Assembly: GCA_026261815.1 (NCBI GenBank)
Contig: JAMPIT010000258.1
Span: 12,639,501 to 12,703,500 of the forward strand
Direction of reading: 5' to 3'
DNA from: Monarcha castaneiventris obscurior
Lineage: Eukaryota; Chordata; Aves; Passeriformes; Monarchidae
DNA: 64,000 bases
A model generated the notes under the pieces. It did not search any database. It had not been told where the DNA came from and saw only the letters and a program-made list of their open reading frames with translations. The position numbers were made by a program, and so were the translations under genes. Of this stretch, positions 13,013 to 24,702 are shown one piece after another (positions within the stretch are counted from its first letter, which is position 1; the number at the start of each line of letters is the position of its first letter).

Positions 13013-14164
13013 CTATCTGATCATCCATATCCTTTTCAAAAACTATTAAATTGTTTGAATTCAACCAATCTGTGTAATGTTAATATCAAGTCAGTTGTGC
13101 AAACTTCTGAATTGACCTTACAGAAAATCAAATATTTCAGAGAGGGTTTTTTTATTATTAGAAGGATATCTGAGAGTCTGAATTGTTTCTGTGTAAAAAA
13201 GAAAAAAAATCAAGTTAGAAAACTATTTTACTCAGTGGAAAGGTTTGTGACAAGAATTTGTGGAATTACTTCTAATATGAAATTGTTCTGTATTTTTTGC
13301 ACTGTGGACGTTGAGGTAAAATATTAACCACCCCACACTGAACACTATCAGATGTGTGGAACACTAAAAACAATATCTACATGTTTCAATAACCCTGTTT
13401 ACTTGAGAATTAAACCTGTTGTTTGAGTTTAGACTTGTTTTTAAAATTCTCGTACTTAGAAAATGATAACTTTTGCTGCACTCAGGCTGTTAAATAATTA
13501 TATTATTTTAAGTATATGGTTAAGAAAATGGTAATTCTCAAGCTAAGACATTTTGTAAAAAAAGAAAAACAAAAAGCTGTTTTGAGACTGTTTCATTGCT
13601 AAGCTATAAAACCCACCTAAAATATATATTTCTAATAGAAATGGAAGCCAGTATAATAGATGGAGAGTCTCAAAATGTAATCACAAACCCTATTACTGTT
13701 GGGAGTGTTATATTACTAAGAAAAGAAAAACAATATGCACACAAATACAGGTCTAAAATTTAGCTTCCTTTATCTTGTCACCAAGTTCAGAGGTAAAGGT
13801 CATGCTGCAAAAAAACTTTATAAAAACAGCTGTTGGTTGGTTTGCAGATATTTTTTAAAATGAAAATAGGATAGAGCAACATTCTGTGGCTTATTTTACA
13901 TTTATAAAAATGACTAATGCTAATGTTGATGAAGCTCTACCAGGAAAGGAAAACTTCTGCTTGAAAGAGTTTCTAGATCACTACTTCATGTGCAAAGAAA
14001 TGAATCTGTCATTCTCTAAATCAAAGAAAATATCAGAGTAGGAATTTTCCTGAATCCAAGAAGCCTCTTGAGCTTCAAGCTCTTACTGCTTCAAGACTCA
14101 GGCAGCTGTGGTCAGGACAGGGATAAAAGAGGAACATAAAAGGGAGATTTTTTGGCTGTAGGTC

Positions 14165-14490
14165 AAAAGACACAGCACACATTTCTCCCCTCTGGGCTTT
14201 CTCTGGAGGCTTCAGAGGGGCAGGAGCATCACAGGGCAGCACTGCCAGGCTGGGGTGGTTGAGGGTGGCCCTGCCACAGCTTGGGGACAGGCGGGCATTT
14301 GTAAGGGACCTCCACGGGCACACAGGAGACGTGGGCTGGGGTTGGGCTGAGGCTGGTGCCTCACCCGGGATCAGTGAGAGCAGAGGTGCACAGAGCAGCC
14401 CCTGGTACCACACTGCTGCTCTGGTGGCCTCTGTGTGCCCACAAGTGCTCATCCCAGCAAACAGCTGCACGGGGTTCCAGTTAAAATCCT
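14165..14490. other. GC-rich pocket carrying the longest ORF in the window
   Basis: About 325 bp, strongly GC-rich against the AT-rich flanks, with several CpGs. The longest ORF of the window (139 codons, minus strand, 14494 to 14075) spans it, and an 88-codon ORF runs opposite. The minus-strand product is rich in proline, alanine, leucine and cysteine, with no recognisable domain, signal peptide or motif. Two long opposing frames over the same GC-rich block point to composition rather than coding. Alternatives are a decayed LTR, a promoter or enhancer, or an exon of a non-coding RNA. Confidence 0.45.
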
Positions 14491-15487
14491 TCAAGTGGAT
14501 GGAGGCAAACTGGAGACAATGCTGAACACTCAGTTTGTCCTTATTCTACAGTGACTCACAGAATTATGCTTTTCTACACAAAACGTCGCCAATTCACAAT
14601 TTTATATTTTTGTGGCCACAAAAGCAGCTTTCCTATTTAATATTGCATTTTTAGTACCATGATCAGCACCTGTATTACACAGCAGAAGAAATAAAAATAT
14701 TGAAAAAAGAGAAAAAAAACAAACTGATGCCAAATGACACTTTTTTCTATCATTACAAAAAAAAAAGAATATATTTTTTAGATTCACCTTCTTCATTAGT
14801 AACTGGTTTATGCTGTGTTTAAACATATATTTTTTAGATAGCCTATATTCTACTGAAGAGCCACAGCAGTTTTCTCTGCAGCTCTTATTATTTCACTCCG
14901 TAAACCATGGTATCTGTTGAAGGGTAGAAAAGGAAAAAGGATGGACAATCTTCCTCAAATGAAGAATAAAATGAGCCACTCTACTTTTTTCTTTTTCTTC
15001 TCATTAAGACTGATGTTTCCTGTGGCTTATGAAATGTACTAAATTACAAAATGAGGCACACATTTTAATCCCTAGAAATATTCAAACTTATTTTTCACTT
15101 CCTTCCTCCAGTTTCACATTAGGTAAACTTCAGTGGATTTGAAAGGATGCAAAATTAGTAGCCATGGTCTAATACTTTGAAGAACCAGATCTATCTTACT
15201 TGGCATATTTACAAAAACACTGAAACTTATTATTGCCTACTGCTGGCAAAGCAAAACTCACCAGGACTACTTAACACATCATCTGTTTAACCTCTTTTGT
15301 TTACTTCTGAGAAGATGCTGTAGCAGAATCTTAAGACCAATCTTAAAAGCAAGAGACTGGCCTGTCATTAAATTCTTATATAGGTGATGAAAAAGGCTAA
15401 GAGCAAACAGTTTGTTCCCAAACACCAAGACTATACTGAATGATCTTTTCTTTTTTAAAAAAACAGTAGACTAACATTACTTGAATT

Positions 15488-15501
15488 AAAAAAAAAAAAA
15501 A
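15488..15501. repeat. Poly(A) run, 14 nt
   Basis: An uninterrupted run of 14 A, followed shortly by a second A-rich block. No retroposon body is visible upstream. Confidence 0.85.
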
Positions 15502-16191
15502 GTCAAAAAAAGGGAAAATTACATGACGCTTGACTAAAAGAACACAAACAGAAGAGGTTGGAAGTTCTCTTGAAAATTCTTTACTACAGTTTTATAGAGA
15601 TCAGCTTCTAGGAGTGATGAAAAGCAACCAAGCATTTGGGGCAAATATTTCTGAAAAACTATTGACAAAAATATTTCTAATGTTTTCAACTCACAGTGAA
15701 AAGTTTAAGGTTTGTTTCAATTTGAGCTCTTCCTAACTCATATCTGTAGCTCAGGCTTGCAGATGAATTTTTAATGACGAGCGATAGTGGTGTCAAAACA
15801 TTTCCAGAGAGCATAATCTCAGCAAAGGATTCCTTCAAGACATTGTTTGTCTGCATGGACAGCATTAGACTGAACGAGTCTGAGTACTGTAGACCTTCAC
15901 AGGGGCTGAGGGGAGAGCTGTGTGTTTCACCAGTGACATGTGGAAAAGCAATCAGACACTGGATTACATGGCTGTCACTGTCCATTTGCCTTCTTTATCT
16001 CTACTCACTCTAAGCTCTTGCAAGGCCGCACTAGTAAAGACACTGCTGTGTAGAGCAAGACAAAATTGTGCAAGAAAGAATGGGTTTGGAGTATTTAAAC
16101 TTTATGTTTCCAATTTATTTGCAAAGAAGTTAAGATTTTTTTGTTCTTAATAAATTTCTTCAATTATAAACTTGATGGGATATTTTCTAAG

Positions 16192-16224
16192 TATAAAGGT
16201 TACTTTGCACTTATAAAGGTTACT
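16192..16224 (+). repeat. 13-bp direct repeat, 20-bp period
   Basis: The sequence tataaaggttact occurs at 16192 and 16212 with a 7-nt spacer (ttgcact). It looks like a local duplication. Confidence 0.8.
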
Positions 16225-18020
16225 GTTAAACAATTGGAAGGTTTTTGTGCTTCATTAATCAATGTTCAATGTTCACCTATACATGTCCTATGAGTTTATT
16301 TCCAATCAGTTTCCCCAATCTTTGTTTATGGTCTTTGTATTTATAGATACAAGGGACATCTAAATACATTTGAGGAACTGGAATGTGTAAGGAAGTGGAA
16401 TGCCTGTTGGCTGGGGAGCACAGATTTTCCTGCACACATTTGCTAAAGGGTCTGGGTGTGAACTTGCCAATTTACACGTCTGCAGTCTAAACCTTCAAAC
16501 TGCAGTTCATATGAGACTCAGGTTAAAGCCACTGTGTGTGAGTTTATGCATCTTCAGCAGCAAAGTAGATGAATACAACGGTGAGAAAGCAAATAGCAGA
16601 AGAATTTTAGGCAACCTGTGCTGTTTTCATTCTCCCCTCTGCACATGAAAAAGCGTAGTTTTGGCTATGCCCTTGATGTTGGAAAAATAATAATAGCATC
16701 TTGCCTTGCTGAAAAATTAGAAAAACATAAGTCTCTATGTATTGTATTCAGAAAAGATTTTTCCTCCCAATCTAAATGTATCATACAATAATGAATTTTC
16801 TTAAATGTAGATGCAAAGCCTGCAACTGACAGCTTCAATTTTAGTGGTTCAGGGGCAGAATTCTGCAATTCTTTATCATTACTTCAAACCAGCAGTAAGC
16901 AGTGCCACCTTTGGGGAGCATGGGGAGGGGCTTTTTTTATTTTGATTTGTTATCCTGCAAACATGAACAACCATGAATAGACTTAATTTTTGCTTAGAAC
17001 AGAATAACACTATGTATCACCGTAATTAATTTAGACTCTGTGAGTCATTTAACATTAATTTTAATAAAAATGATTCATGCACTGGAGGGGCCTTGAGAGT
17101 AGCCACAAATCAAAAACAAGAAAACTAACATGCTCGTAACATAGAGTCTACTGGCTTGCTTTTTCTTACTGAATTTGTAAAGTGTATCTTTACCAAAAGA
17201 ATGCTCCTTAGAATTACTTTAATTGTCATTAAACTAGATAGTCAAACACACAGAAATAGTTACATAAATGCCTAGATGTACCTTTTAGCCTGTTTTGCAG
17301 AAAATATCACAAACTACAAGCACTGTTTGCAGATGCTGTAGCTTAAGAGTCAAACAACTGACCTTTCTCAGAGCTTTTTCCATTGACAGCATAGCATTTG
17401 ATGGAATAAGTCATAATGATTTTAGCTTTGTATTCGTAAAGGAGTAAAAGATGATTACTTTCTGTGGAAATAAACAGGTAAGAACTCAGTGTCCACTGCA
17501 GCTGATGAATAAACACCCAAAATTGCACAGTACTCTGGGACTGTAAAAAAAGACACGATTATTTCAGCCTCTTCCTCTGTACTTTTATTCCTGACCCATT
17601 ACTGCGAAGGACCTTTGACTGCAGAATAGGGCGTAGCTTAGTATCTTTCAGAGTGAAATCAGCTACTTTGATCTGTATTCATTTTTGCTTTGCAAGTTCA
17701 AGGTAAATGTTTCCCTCAAGAAACCCACGTTCAACAGCCCTCTGATAAAGTTATTCAAAATAAGTAATGCCTCCTTAATACAATGTTTTCCTTCCTTTAA
17801 TTAAAACATGTATTGTAAACTTGACTATCAAACCAAGAAACAATTTGAAAGAAATGGTTTTTCTCAGGATGTGTGTAGGATTATGTGGTGAAAAGTTCCT
17901 TACTTGACAGACAATAAAGCTCCAATATATCCAAGTATCTTGGATTGGGGAGGAGCAGAGAATAAAATATATTGTAAGTAATATATTTGAATACTTTGTA
18001 TCTCATTTGTATGTGTTAAC

Positions 18021-18042
18021 AGAAAAAAAAACAAAAAAAAAG
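18021..18042. repeat. A-rich low-complexity tract
   Basis: Two runs of A separated by a single C, following an AG. Low-complexity DNA only. Confidence 0.75.
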
Positions 18043-19438
18043 GCCCCTAGAGGACAGGGCTTATAGAAAAATCAGTTTGCTTATTGAGGTTCTGTGCAAT
18101 GCTCTTTCTAATGCTTTATTTAATCTTATTTTCGTTATCTTAACTGCATGTGTTTCTTCATTTGGCTGGGAGGAGTCACCTGCAGTAAATCACACAGCAC
18201 ATTTTTTTTCCTTCTGACATTTATTCTACATTTTTATTTATATGAAAGTCGCCATTTTTTTGTACATCTACCAGGTCGAATCCAGCTCTCATTTAAATCA
18301 GTGTCCCAATGGCTGTAGTGGAAATTGAATCAACCCTATATTCCCTATGCCATGTCAAATTCATAATATTTATCCTTAAAAATGTCATCCTTTGAACACT
18401 TGCAAGACCATTCTTTACTTGTTCCTTGGCAAAGCATTTTTTTATATCCATGTTCATCTTCCCATGAAAACACCTGCTGTCATTCTAAATACAGTATTTA
18501 GCTCTTCCCATAGAAGACATTGTAGCAACAAATTAAGGACCAAGAAAGCAGTTTTCAAGCTATGTGCATCTTTGGTCTCATCTAAGTTATTCATTCTGTA
18601 GTTTACGTGATAAAAAAGCTTGCTAAAAAAGGAATTAAAATAATTGTCATCTGTAATTACGCAGGAGAACATGCACTCGGGAAAACTTCAAACTCACTTT
18701 GTGATACCAACGTAGGCAACACAATGATGTAGAGGAAGTCTTTCACAACTAGACATTACCCCATCAATCAGTTTGCAGTCAGGAGAAAAATTGACTTTGT
18801 CATGATATGGTTCTTAAAGCAAAAGTAATAAATTCTATAGAAACAGCAAGCCTACAGCGTAGCTAATTTATTCATTATCCACCCCAGAAAAATAATTAAG
18901 TCATGCTTTCTTTCCTGGCTCTTTATTACAGTTTAGCCTTTTTCTGCAGCAGTCAGTGACTGAATGCTTATTAAAATAAATTAGCTGCAAAACTTTTAAC
19001 TCTGTCTTAAAGAAAAACTAATCCACTTTTCTAGTGGAAACAACATTGATTAAATAAACCGAGTTTCATGCCGAGACAACTAATTCCTTTAGCCACAGTT
19101 TCCAATCTTAAATCATGTTGTATCTGTATTAGTTTGAGAAGTATATAATGAGCTGTGAGTTTATAATTGGTATTAACCTCTTTCTGTATGCATTTCATTT
19201 TTTTTAGCCTGGGTGATTTTAGTGATGAAACGAAATCACTGCGCAGCCTATAGATATTCTTGTACTTGTGTATCCTTTTTTCAGCACGCACACATACAGT
19301 CATTCAGACATTCTCTGTTATTCCTCTGATCCATCTGTTTCACACAGGCTGCCTTGACAGGAAGGAACTTCATCCGTATCAAACTGCTTCACAGGTACTA
19401 CATAGGAATATCACTTTAAGAAAACAAGTGTTTACAAT

Positions 19439-19475
19439 CTTGCTCATATTCCATATCAGAAATATGGAATGCAAG
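19439..19475. repeat. Bulged inverted repeat (hairpin)
   Basis: The arms attccatat and atatggaat pair perfectly around a 5-nt loop (cagaa). The stem continues with cttgc against gcaag after a 4-nt bulge (tcat) on the 5' side. That is 14 paired positions in 37 nt. It is shorter than a typical microRNA precursor, so no RNA gene is claimed. Confidence 0.8.
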
Positions 19476-19864
19476 CATTTAAAATAACCTTCGAACCTGA
19501 TCCACAGACAAGATGAATTAATGAAAACATTCTCTCAAACAATTTGTGTTTCACATGAAAACAACATTGTACAAGGCCAAATGCTGCAAAACGGGCAAAT
19601 AAAACTGAAGGGATTGTCAGTATGGGACCTGTGGAGAGCTGCCCACATCATTACTTTAAAATATACATATAGGTTTATACTTTTAAAAAGAAATATTTTC
19701 TCTAATGCCACCAGCAGCAATCAGCCAACAGTTTGCTAAGTAATCTAGTGATGATTCAATCAGATCACACACATATCAGCTCCCACAACAAGAGAGATAA
19801 TAAGAATTTGATGTGAAATAGTGATTAAATTAATATAATAACTAAGCCAGGGATAAATCCATCA

Positions 19865-20825
19865 CCCCTTCCCAAGACCAACCTTGTCACAGGGCATCAG
19901 AGGGGCTGGCTGATGCAGAAGCACAGCTCAGCAATAACTGCAGCCTGAGGGTGCCGACATCCTCTGCACACACAACAATCCCCTGTGCACTTGTGCACTT
20001 CCAGTGGCTCTGAATATTTATAAAACCCTCATCTTCAGCAACCCATTCAGCTCCTGTGCCCTAGGAAGAGCATTTTTCTAAAGAAGCCATGTACATCATG
20101 GATCTTAGTCCCTGTAGTCCCTCCATACCAGCTGCCAGATCTTCTCAGGATGGCACAACACCACTGCACAGAGCAGCCAAACGACCTGCTGTTTGAGATT
20201 GGCTTTTGTCCCAGTGCACAGGAACCATTTTGATGAAACAGGGAAAAGAAAATACAAAAAGCCCCTCTGCCTCACACGTTGATGGGTCCTACTGCACTGC
20301 ATTGGAGGCGAGAAAATCTGCAAGGGGCGACTCTCAGATTACAAAGAGCATTCATGAGACAGGGCATGCTCTCAGCTACAGCTAATTCAGTCCCAAACAA
20401 CGAAGTACCTGAGGGGCCTTGGCGACTGCTCCATCTTCTGGGCTGCCTGAGTCCTATGAGGCTTGGGGCAGGGAGCACACGGATGCAGGGACACAGGGCC
20501 TGTGAGGGTCTGGTGTTATCCCTTTGTCCCCCCGAGCTTGGCAGCCAACACTCTGCCTGCCATGATCTGCAAGACCATCCCACACAATAACCCCTCAAAC
20601 TCCCTATTTAAAAATCCACAGGTGCTTCAGGACTGGCAGAACAGAGGGAGAAAACATTCTTTATCGTCACTCTCCCCCCCATACACCCTTTTCAATTGCT
20701 TCCCTTCCCTTTCTCTGCTCAGCTCGTTTTATCTCCGCCAGGCTGCAAGAGCGCGAGGGCGGGAAGGGAATATGTCTGGTCTGACAGAAAACTCCTCTTC
20801 TGTAGACAGGAGCTCACCAAGGGAC
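19865..20825. other. GC-rich region of about 1 kb with scattered CpGs
   Basis: The largest GC-rich block outside the repeats. I count roughly a dozen or more CpGs, densest near 20740-20765 (gcgcgagggcggg), which is below normal CpG-island density. A TATA-like string (tatttataaaacc) lies at about 20014, and short direct repeats of tgtgcactt lie at 19984-20000. ORFs of 103-123 codons run on both strands and overlap, again suggesting composition. No coding domain and no repeat family is recognised. Candidates are a decayed LTR, an enhancer or promoter, or a non-coding RNA start. Confidence 0.45.
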
Positions 20826-20996
20826 TCTGGCTAAAAAAAGTATTCTACATCTTATATTGATAATAGCTTTGGTCTTTTCTTTACACTGTGGTTACAGCTG
20901 TATTGCATAAATTCTACCTATCCGTAATTTCTTTTTACATTACAGCAATAAGCATATGAGGAGCCAAAAACTAATAATCGATTTAAAAGAATCTTT

Positions 20997-21012
20997 AAAA
21001 AAAAAAAAAAAA
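20997..21012. repeat. Poly(A) run, 16 nt
   Basis: An uninterrupted run of 16 A. It gives the polylysine stretch in the short ORF that crosses it. Confidence 0.9.
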
Positions 21013-23091
21013 GATTGCTCTATATTTACACCAGTGAATAATTCAGAGAAGGAAGCTTACCTATTTCAGGCAAACAGCAGGGTCTATGACAGAACTGCTT
21101 CAGAATTTTTTGTTATAGCAATATGTTTAGTTCTTCTAAGAGAGGAATAGTAGAAAACACATTTCCTTCATGAATTGATACAGTAGTGAAGAACTTTACT
21201 GTTTTCTGGTAATAACTTGGTGGTAATATTTTCCAGTGAAAAATCTTCAGTTATACGTTTATTTCCATAGGAATATTTAAATTTGGTTTATGTGATATAT
21301 TTTCATCTAGTGACAAGTGGAGGCCTCTAATAAACTAAACAAATGATAAAATATCTTCTCTCTAGTTGTTTTGCTAGATATTCTCATGTCGATGACAACT
21401 TATTTAATTTGATATATGGCACTGGCTTTCTGTTCCTCAATTGAATAATCATATATTTTATAATTAATTAACCTTCAAGGTAAATTTTTGTTTATAACAT
21501 CTATAACAATCCATTCTTAAGTATAATTTTAAAAGTATTGTTTTCAGCATAAAGTAAAAATTATTAGTTTCTGGTGGACCTAGATACTGGTCTTTTCTCA
21601 GCCCAGGTTCTGAGTGGAAGCAGATGGTATAGAGAAGTACAAGATAGGAGGGAATTTTTTGTAATGCTGTGGCCAGAATATGTTTTGAAAGGGAAGTGGT
21701 TCTAGGAGCTTTGTTATTGACACAGGGACAAAGTCCTGAAAGAAAGGACTGCTCTGCTTACTAAGTGACCATTCTGTTTCAGCCTGGTTTATATACCTAA
21801 ATAAAACAAGTTGCACTTAAAATATATGCACAGATTGCCTGAGATTTGGCAGCTGCGTTAAGAAGTGTAAATTGTGCAGGAGGACCAAGCCATCAGGAGA
21901 AGGAAAACAAACTCCTTTCACACTCGTTAACTAAATTTTTTCTTTGGTAGGATTTTAAATAATACATTAATTTTCTACAAATATTCACAGAATTGAACTC
22001 CAAAGTAAAGTCTAAGAATACGAGTGCATACATAAAAGCATGTATGTGCATAGGTGCATAGGTACAAACATACACTGTAGTGAACACAGAACTGTGGACA
22101 AGGAGGGACAGTCTTTGGGCCAGGATTTAGTCTGATAAGACCCCAGGAGCTGAGGTTTTTTTCTTGCACTGAAGTGTGTCCTGTGAGCTCACAAACACAA
22201 AACATGACAAGACTGTTTACGAATTCCCAGAGTACTTTAAATTTATATTAGAATATAAGATCCTCCTTTATAAAATTTGTATGGCAATTGACCAAATAAA
22301 ACATGGGACAGTGAGGTGCTGCAATAAGAGAGGACTATGGTGTATTATTTATTTATCTTGAGTCTGACAACTGTAAACAAACATTATTTCTGGACAGTCC
22401 AAATTTGCCTATAACCTTTGCCAAGAAGATTTTTAGTGCCCTCTTTTGAGCATTTCATTATCTTTTTCTTCATATATATGCTATTTTCCCCTGTTAATCA
22501 AGCACTTAAAGTGCTATTATTTTTATACAGTAATTGGAAATTCATAATTAGCTATTAAAAAGAAGATGAGGGAGAATGTGTAGTGTCTTCTAAGTACATT
22601 GTGTGATTTCTTTTTTTACAGTTTCTCCGATTATACCAAAATTGCAGAGAAGAAATGTAGGGTAAAAAATTAACACATGGTATTGAGCTACTTTTATTTT
22701 TACTCCTGTGTGGCTACAAATGTTTTTCAAATAATTCATTTATTTTTAAGAAATACTAAAAAACTGACAAATCTGATACAATTTAGTTTTGTATGTCACA
22801 TTGTCCCACTTGCATATCTATTCCTCAATACTCTCAAGGAATGCTGAGAGGAATAAGATCTGACATTCTTGAAATTATGGGCTTGAAATAATAATTCTTC
22901 TACAGCCAGTGGAAAGACATGGGCCACTCACAGACTTGGGTCTGGGGAATCCAGAGCGTCCCTCTGGCGTCTCTGAGATGACTCAGACGGGACCATATGG
23001 AGAACAGTTTCCAAATTAAGCACTTCAGACAGAGCGGCTCACTCCCATTATGACTCAAATTTTGTGTGAACACATTTTCAGGAGTTACAAT

Positions 23092-23113
23092 ATTATGATT
23101 TCCAAATCATAAT
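23092..23113. repeat. Perfect 22-nt inverted repeat
   Basis: The arms attatgattt and aaatcataat are exact reverse complements separated by CC. The 10-bp arms contain homeodomain-like ATTA/TAAT and octamer-like ATGATTT strings. No function can be assigned. Confidence 0.85.
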
Positions 23114-24166
23114 CGCAGTCATATTTCACACAGATTGAATCTCAGCTGTGTTTCTAAAAGGCTCCAGCAATTTACTGTCTTTGGTCTTCCAGTCTTCAGG
23201 GCTTGAAAGGCCTGAGCTCTAGCACACGTCAGTCCAAGGTTTTAAGGGAAACAAGCAGTTTCTTCTTCTTTAAGTACATATTTTTCATCCCTATGTTCTT
23301 CTCCACTGGATCCTGCCTCCATAACAAGGACTGTATCAAAACAGGTGCTGAAGGAGTGTCCTGAAAGTCATTGAGCTGGTGCTGAATGTTTATTTTTCAT
23401 AAAATTAAGACTTCTGCCTTGTTCCAGTGGATGCAAGTCCCCCAACTTCATGCCTAGCTAAATGAGGCAATCCCAATACTTGGAAGAGTCTGTCGTTCAC
23501 AGTCTTATGCTAACACTCATTAAAGTTATTGTCTTCAAAATGGAAATTATTTCCTTTTTTTTTGAGTGTTATTAGAAACTAGGGATTAGCTGGTTTTATA
23601 CTGTAACTTACAATTCTAAGTACTTTCAAATTAAGAGACATGCTGTACATTTTCAATGAACTAATGTGCAATTTGTAACGAATGAAATATATCAAATGAA
23701 AATGATTTTGCAGTGATCTAAACCCAATTAACCTCTAAGAATGCTATATGAACATAGACTGTGGAAGATTTTAATTATAGCTGTAAATGCTATGCAATTA
23801 TTGACCAAGTTTGGCAGAGATATTTTATGTTGCCTACTGTTACTACGTACTGTTAGCTTTTAAATTTGGAAGAAAAAAAATTAATGTCAAATCACACTGG
23901 TAATTTGAAGAGTCATGGATTGAATACTTGTTGACCACTTGAAGTAATAATTCAGGCAGTCTTTCCAAAATAAAATTTCCTTTAATAAAAAGGAAATAAA
24001 CCATAACTATTATACCACAGGTGTGTGCTTGAAACAAAATTAAATTAAAATATATTAGTAAAGGAACAGAGATCAAGTGCCAATTGTTGTTTCTAATTAT
24101 GAAAATGTTTGCTAGTAATCTCATTAGTCTGATTAGAAGTCATCTGTTACGTAGAGCTCTGGCAGT

Positions 24167-24184
24167 CTGAAACTATAGTTTCAG
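24167..24184. repeat. Perfect 18-bp palindrome
   Basis: The sequence ctgaaactatagtttcag equals its own reverse complement with no spacer. It may be a protein-binding site or chance. Confidence 0.9.
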
Positions 24185-24510
24185 GAAAAACTATGATTTG
24201 AAGATTATATTTTTATGGCAGCTGGATAAAGTTCAAAATTCTTCCAACCATCCCTCAATACATAAAGTTAGAGATAAAACAGTGGAATGCAAAGTCTTTC
24301 ATTCTTGTAAATACATTTGTTATGTCTTTATGCCATTTGGAGTTTCAAATAGATAATACAAATCATCTTCATTAAAAAAAAAGTGTATAAAATTGTAGAT
24401 ATAATAAAACGGAATGTAAGAACAAAACTTATCATGTTTCTTTTTTTCCAGAAGGAAAACAAATCACTTCTCTGCATTTATTTGCAGTTTAATTTAAGCA
24501 CTCATAGAAG

Positions 24511-24628
24511 TACAATAATATTCCCATTTTACAGACAAAAATGAGGAAAAAAGAAATTTAAACATTGGAATAAAGGATCTGCTAAGGGATTCACTATAAA
24601 GCTATGTTCTTTCTATTAAGAAGCTGTG
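24511..24628 (-). mobile_element. MIR-like ancient SINE remnant
   Basis: Read on the plus strand the block contains ttcccattttacagac, then atgaggaaa, and about 60 bases later atgttctttctattaag. This is the order of the reverse complement of a MIR element, whose antisense strand has CCCATTTTACAGATGAGGAAACTGAGG near one end and GTGCTCTTTCCACT near the other. The middle part, normally GACTTGCCCAAGGTCACACAGC, is not preserved. MIRs are very old in amniotes and usually heavily decayed in birds, which fits. The match is by eye and the exact subfamily is unknown. Confidence 0.55.
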
Positions 24629-24702
24629 GACATAGCACGTATTTTGTGCTTTCATGTTATACAAAGCTCTTCTTGGACTGCACAAGGTAATGCTGCATTT
24701 GA

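Larger units (their letters stand above)
12531..14160. other. AT-rich non-coding sequence
   Basis: About 1.6 kb of AT-rich DNA separating two GC-rich pockets. Apart from the short repeats at 12855-12892 and the TA-rich tract after them, nothing recognisable was found. ORFs of 78 and 90 codons (plus strand) lie in low-complexity sequence and have no domain. Confidence 0.55.
14491..19860. other. AT-rich non-coding sequence
   Basis: About 5.4 kb of AT-rich DNA with homopolymer A and T runs, a 13-bp direct repeat and one hairpin. ORFs up to 99 codons occur on both strands, often overlapping each other. None shows a family signature. No repeat family was recognised. Confidence 0.55.
20826..24510. 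other. AT-rich non-coding sequence
   Basis: About 3.7 kb without a supportable gene. It includes a 16-A run, two short perfect palindromes and many small ORFs without domains. A somewhat less AT-rich spot near 22930-23000 contains a TGACTCA string, which matches an AP-1-type site but is too short to interpret alone. Confidence 0.55.

Noticed and set aside
14075..14494. 139-codon minus-strand ORF as a protein-coding gene
   Set aside because: It coincides with a GC-rich pocket, has an opposing ORF over the same bases, is low in complexity and shows no domain, so coding status is not supported.
18271..18300. tRNA box-B-like string (ggtcgaatccagctc)
   Set aside because: No box A or cloverleaf could be built around it.
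19865..20825. CpG island with gene promoter
   Set aside because: CpGs are scattered and below island density by eye, and no exon could be identified downstream on either strand.
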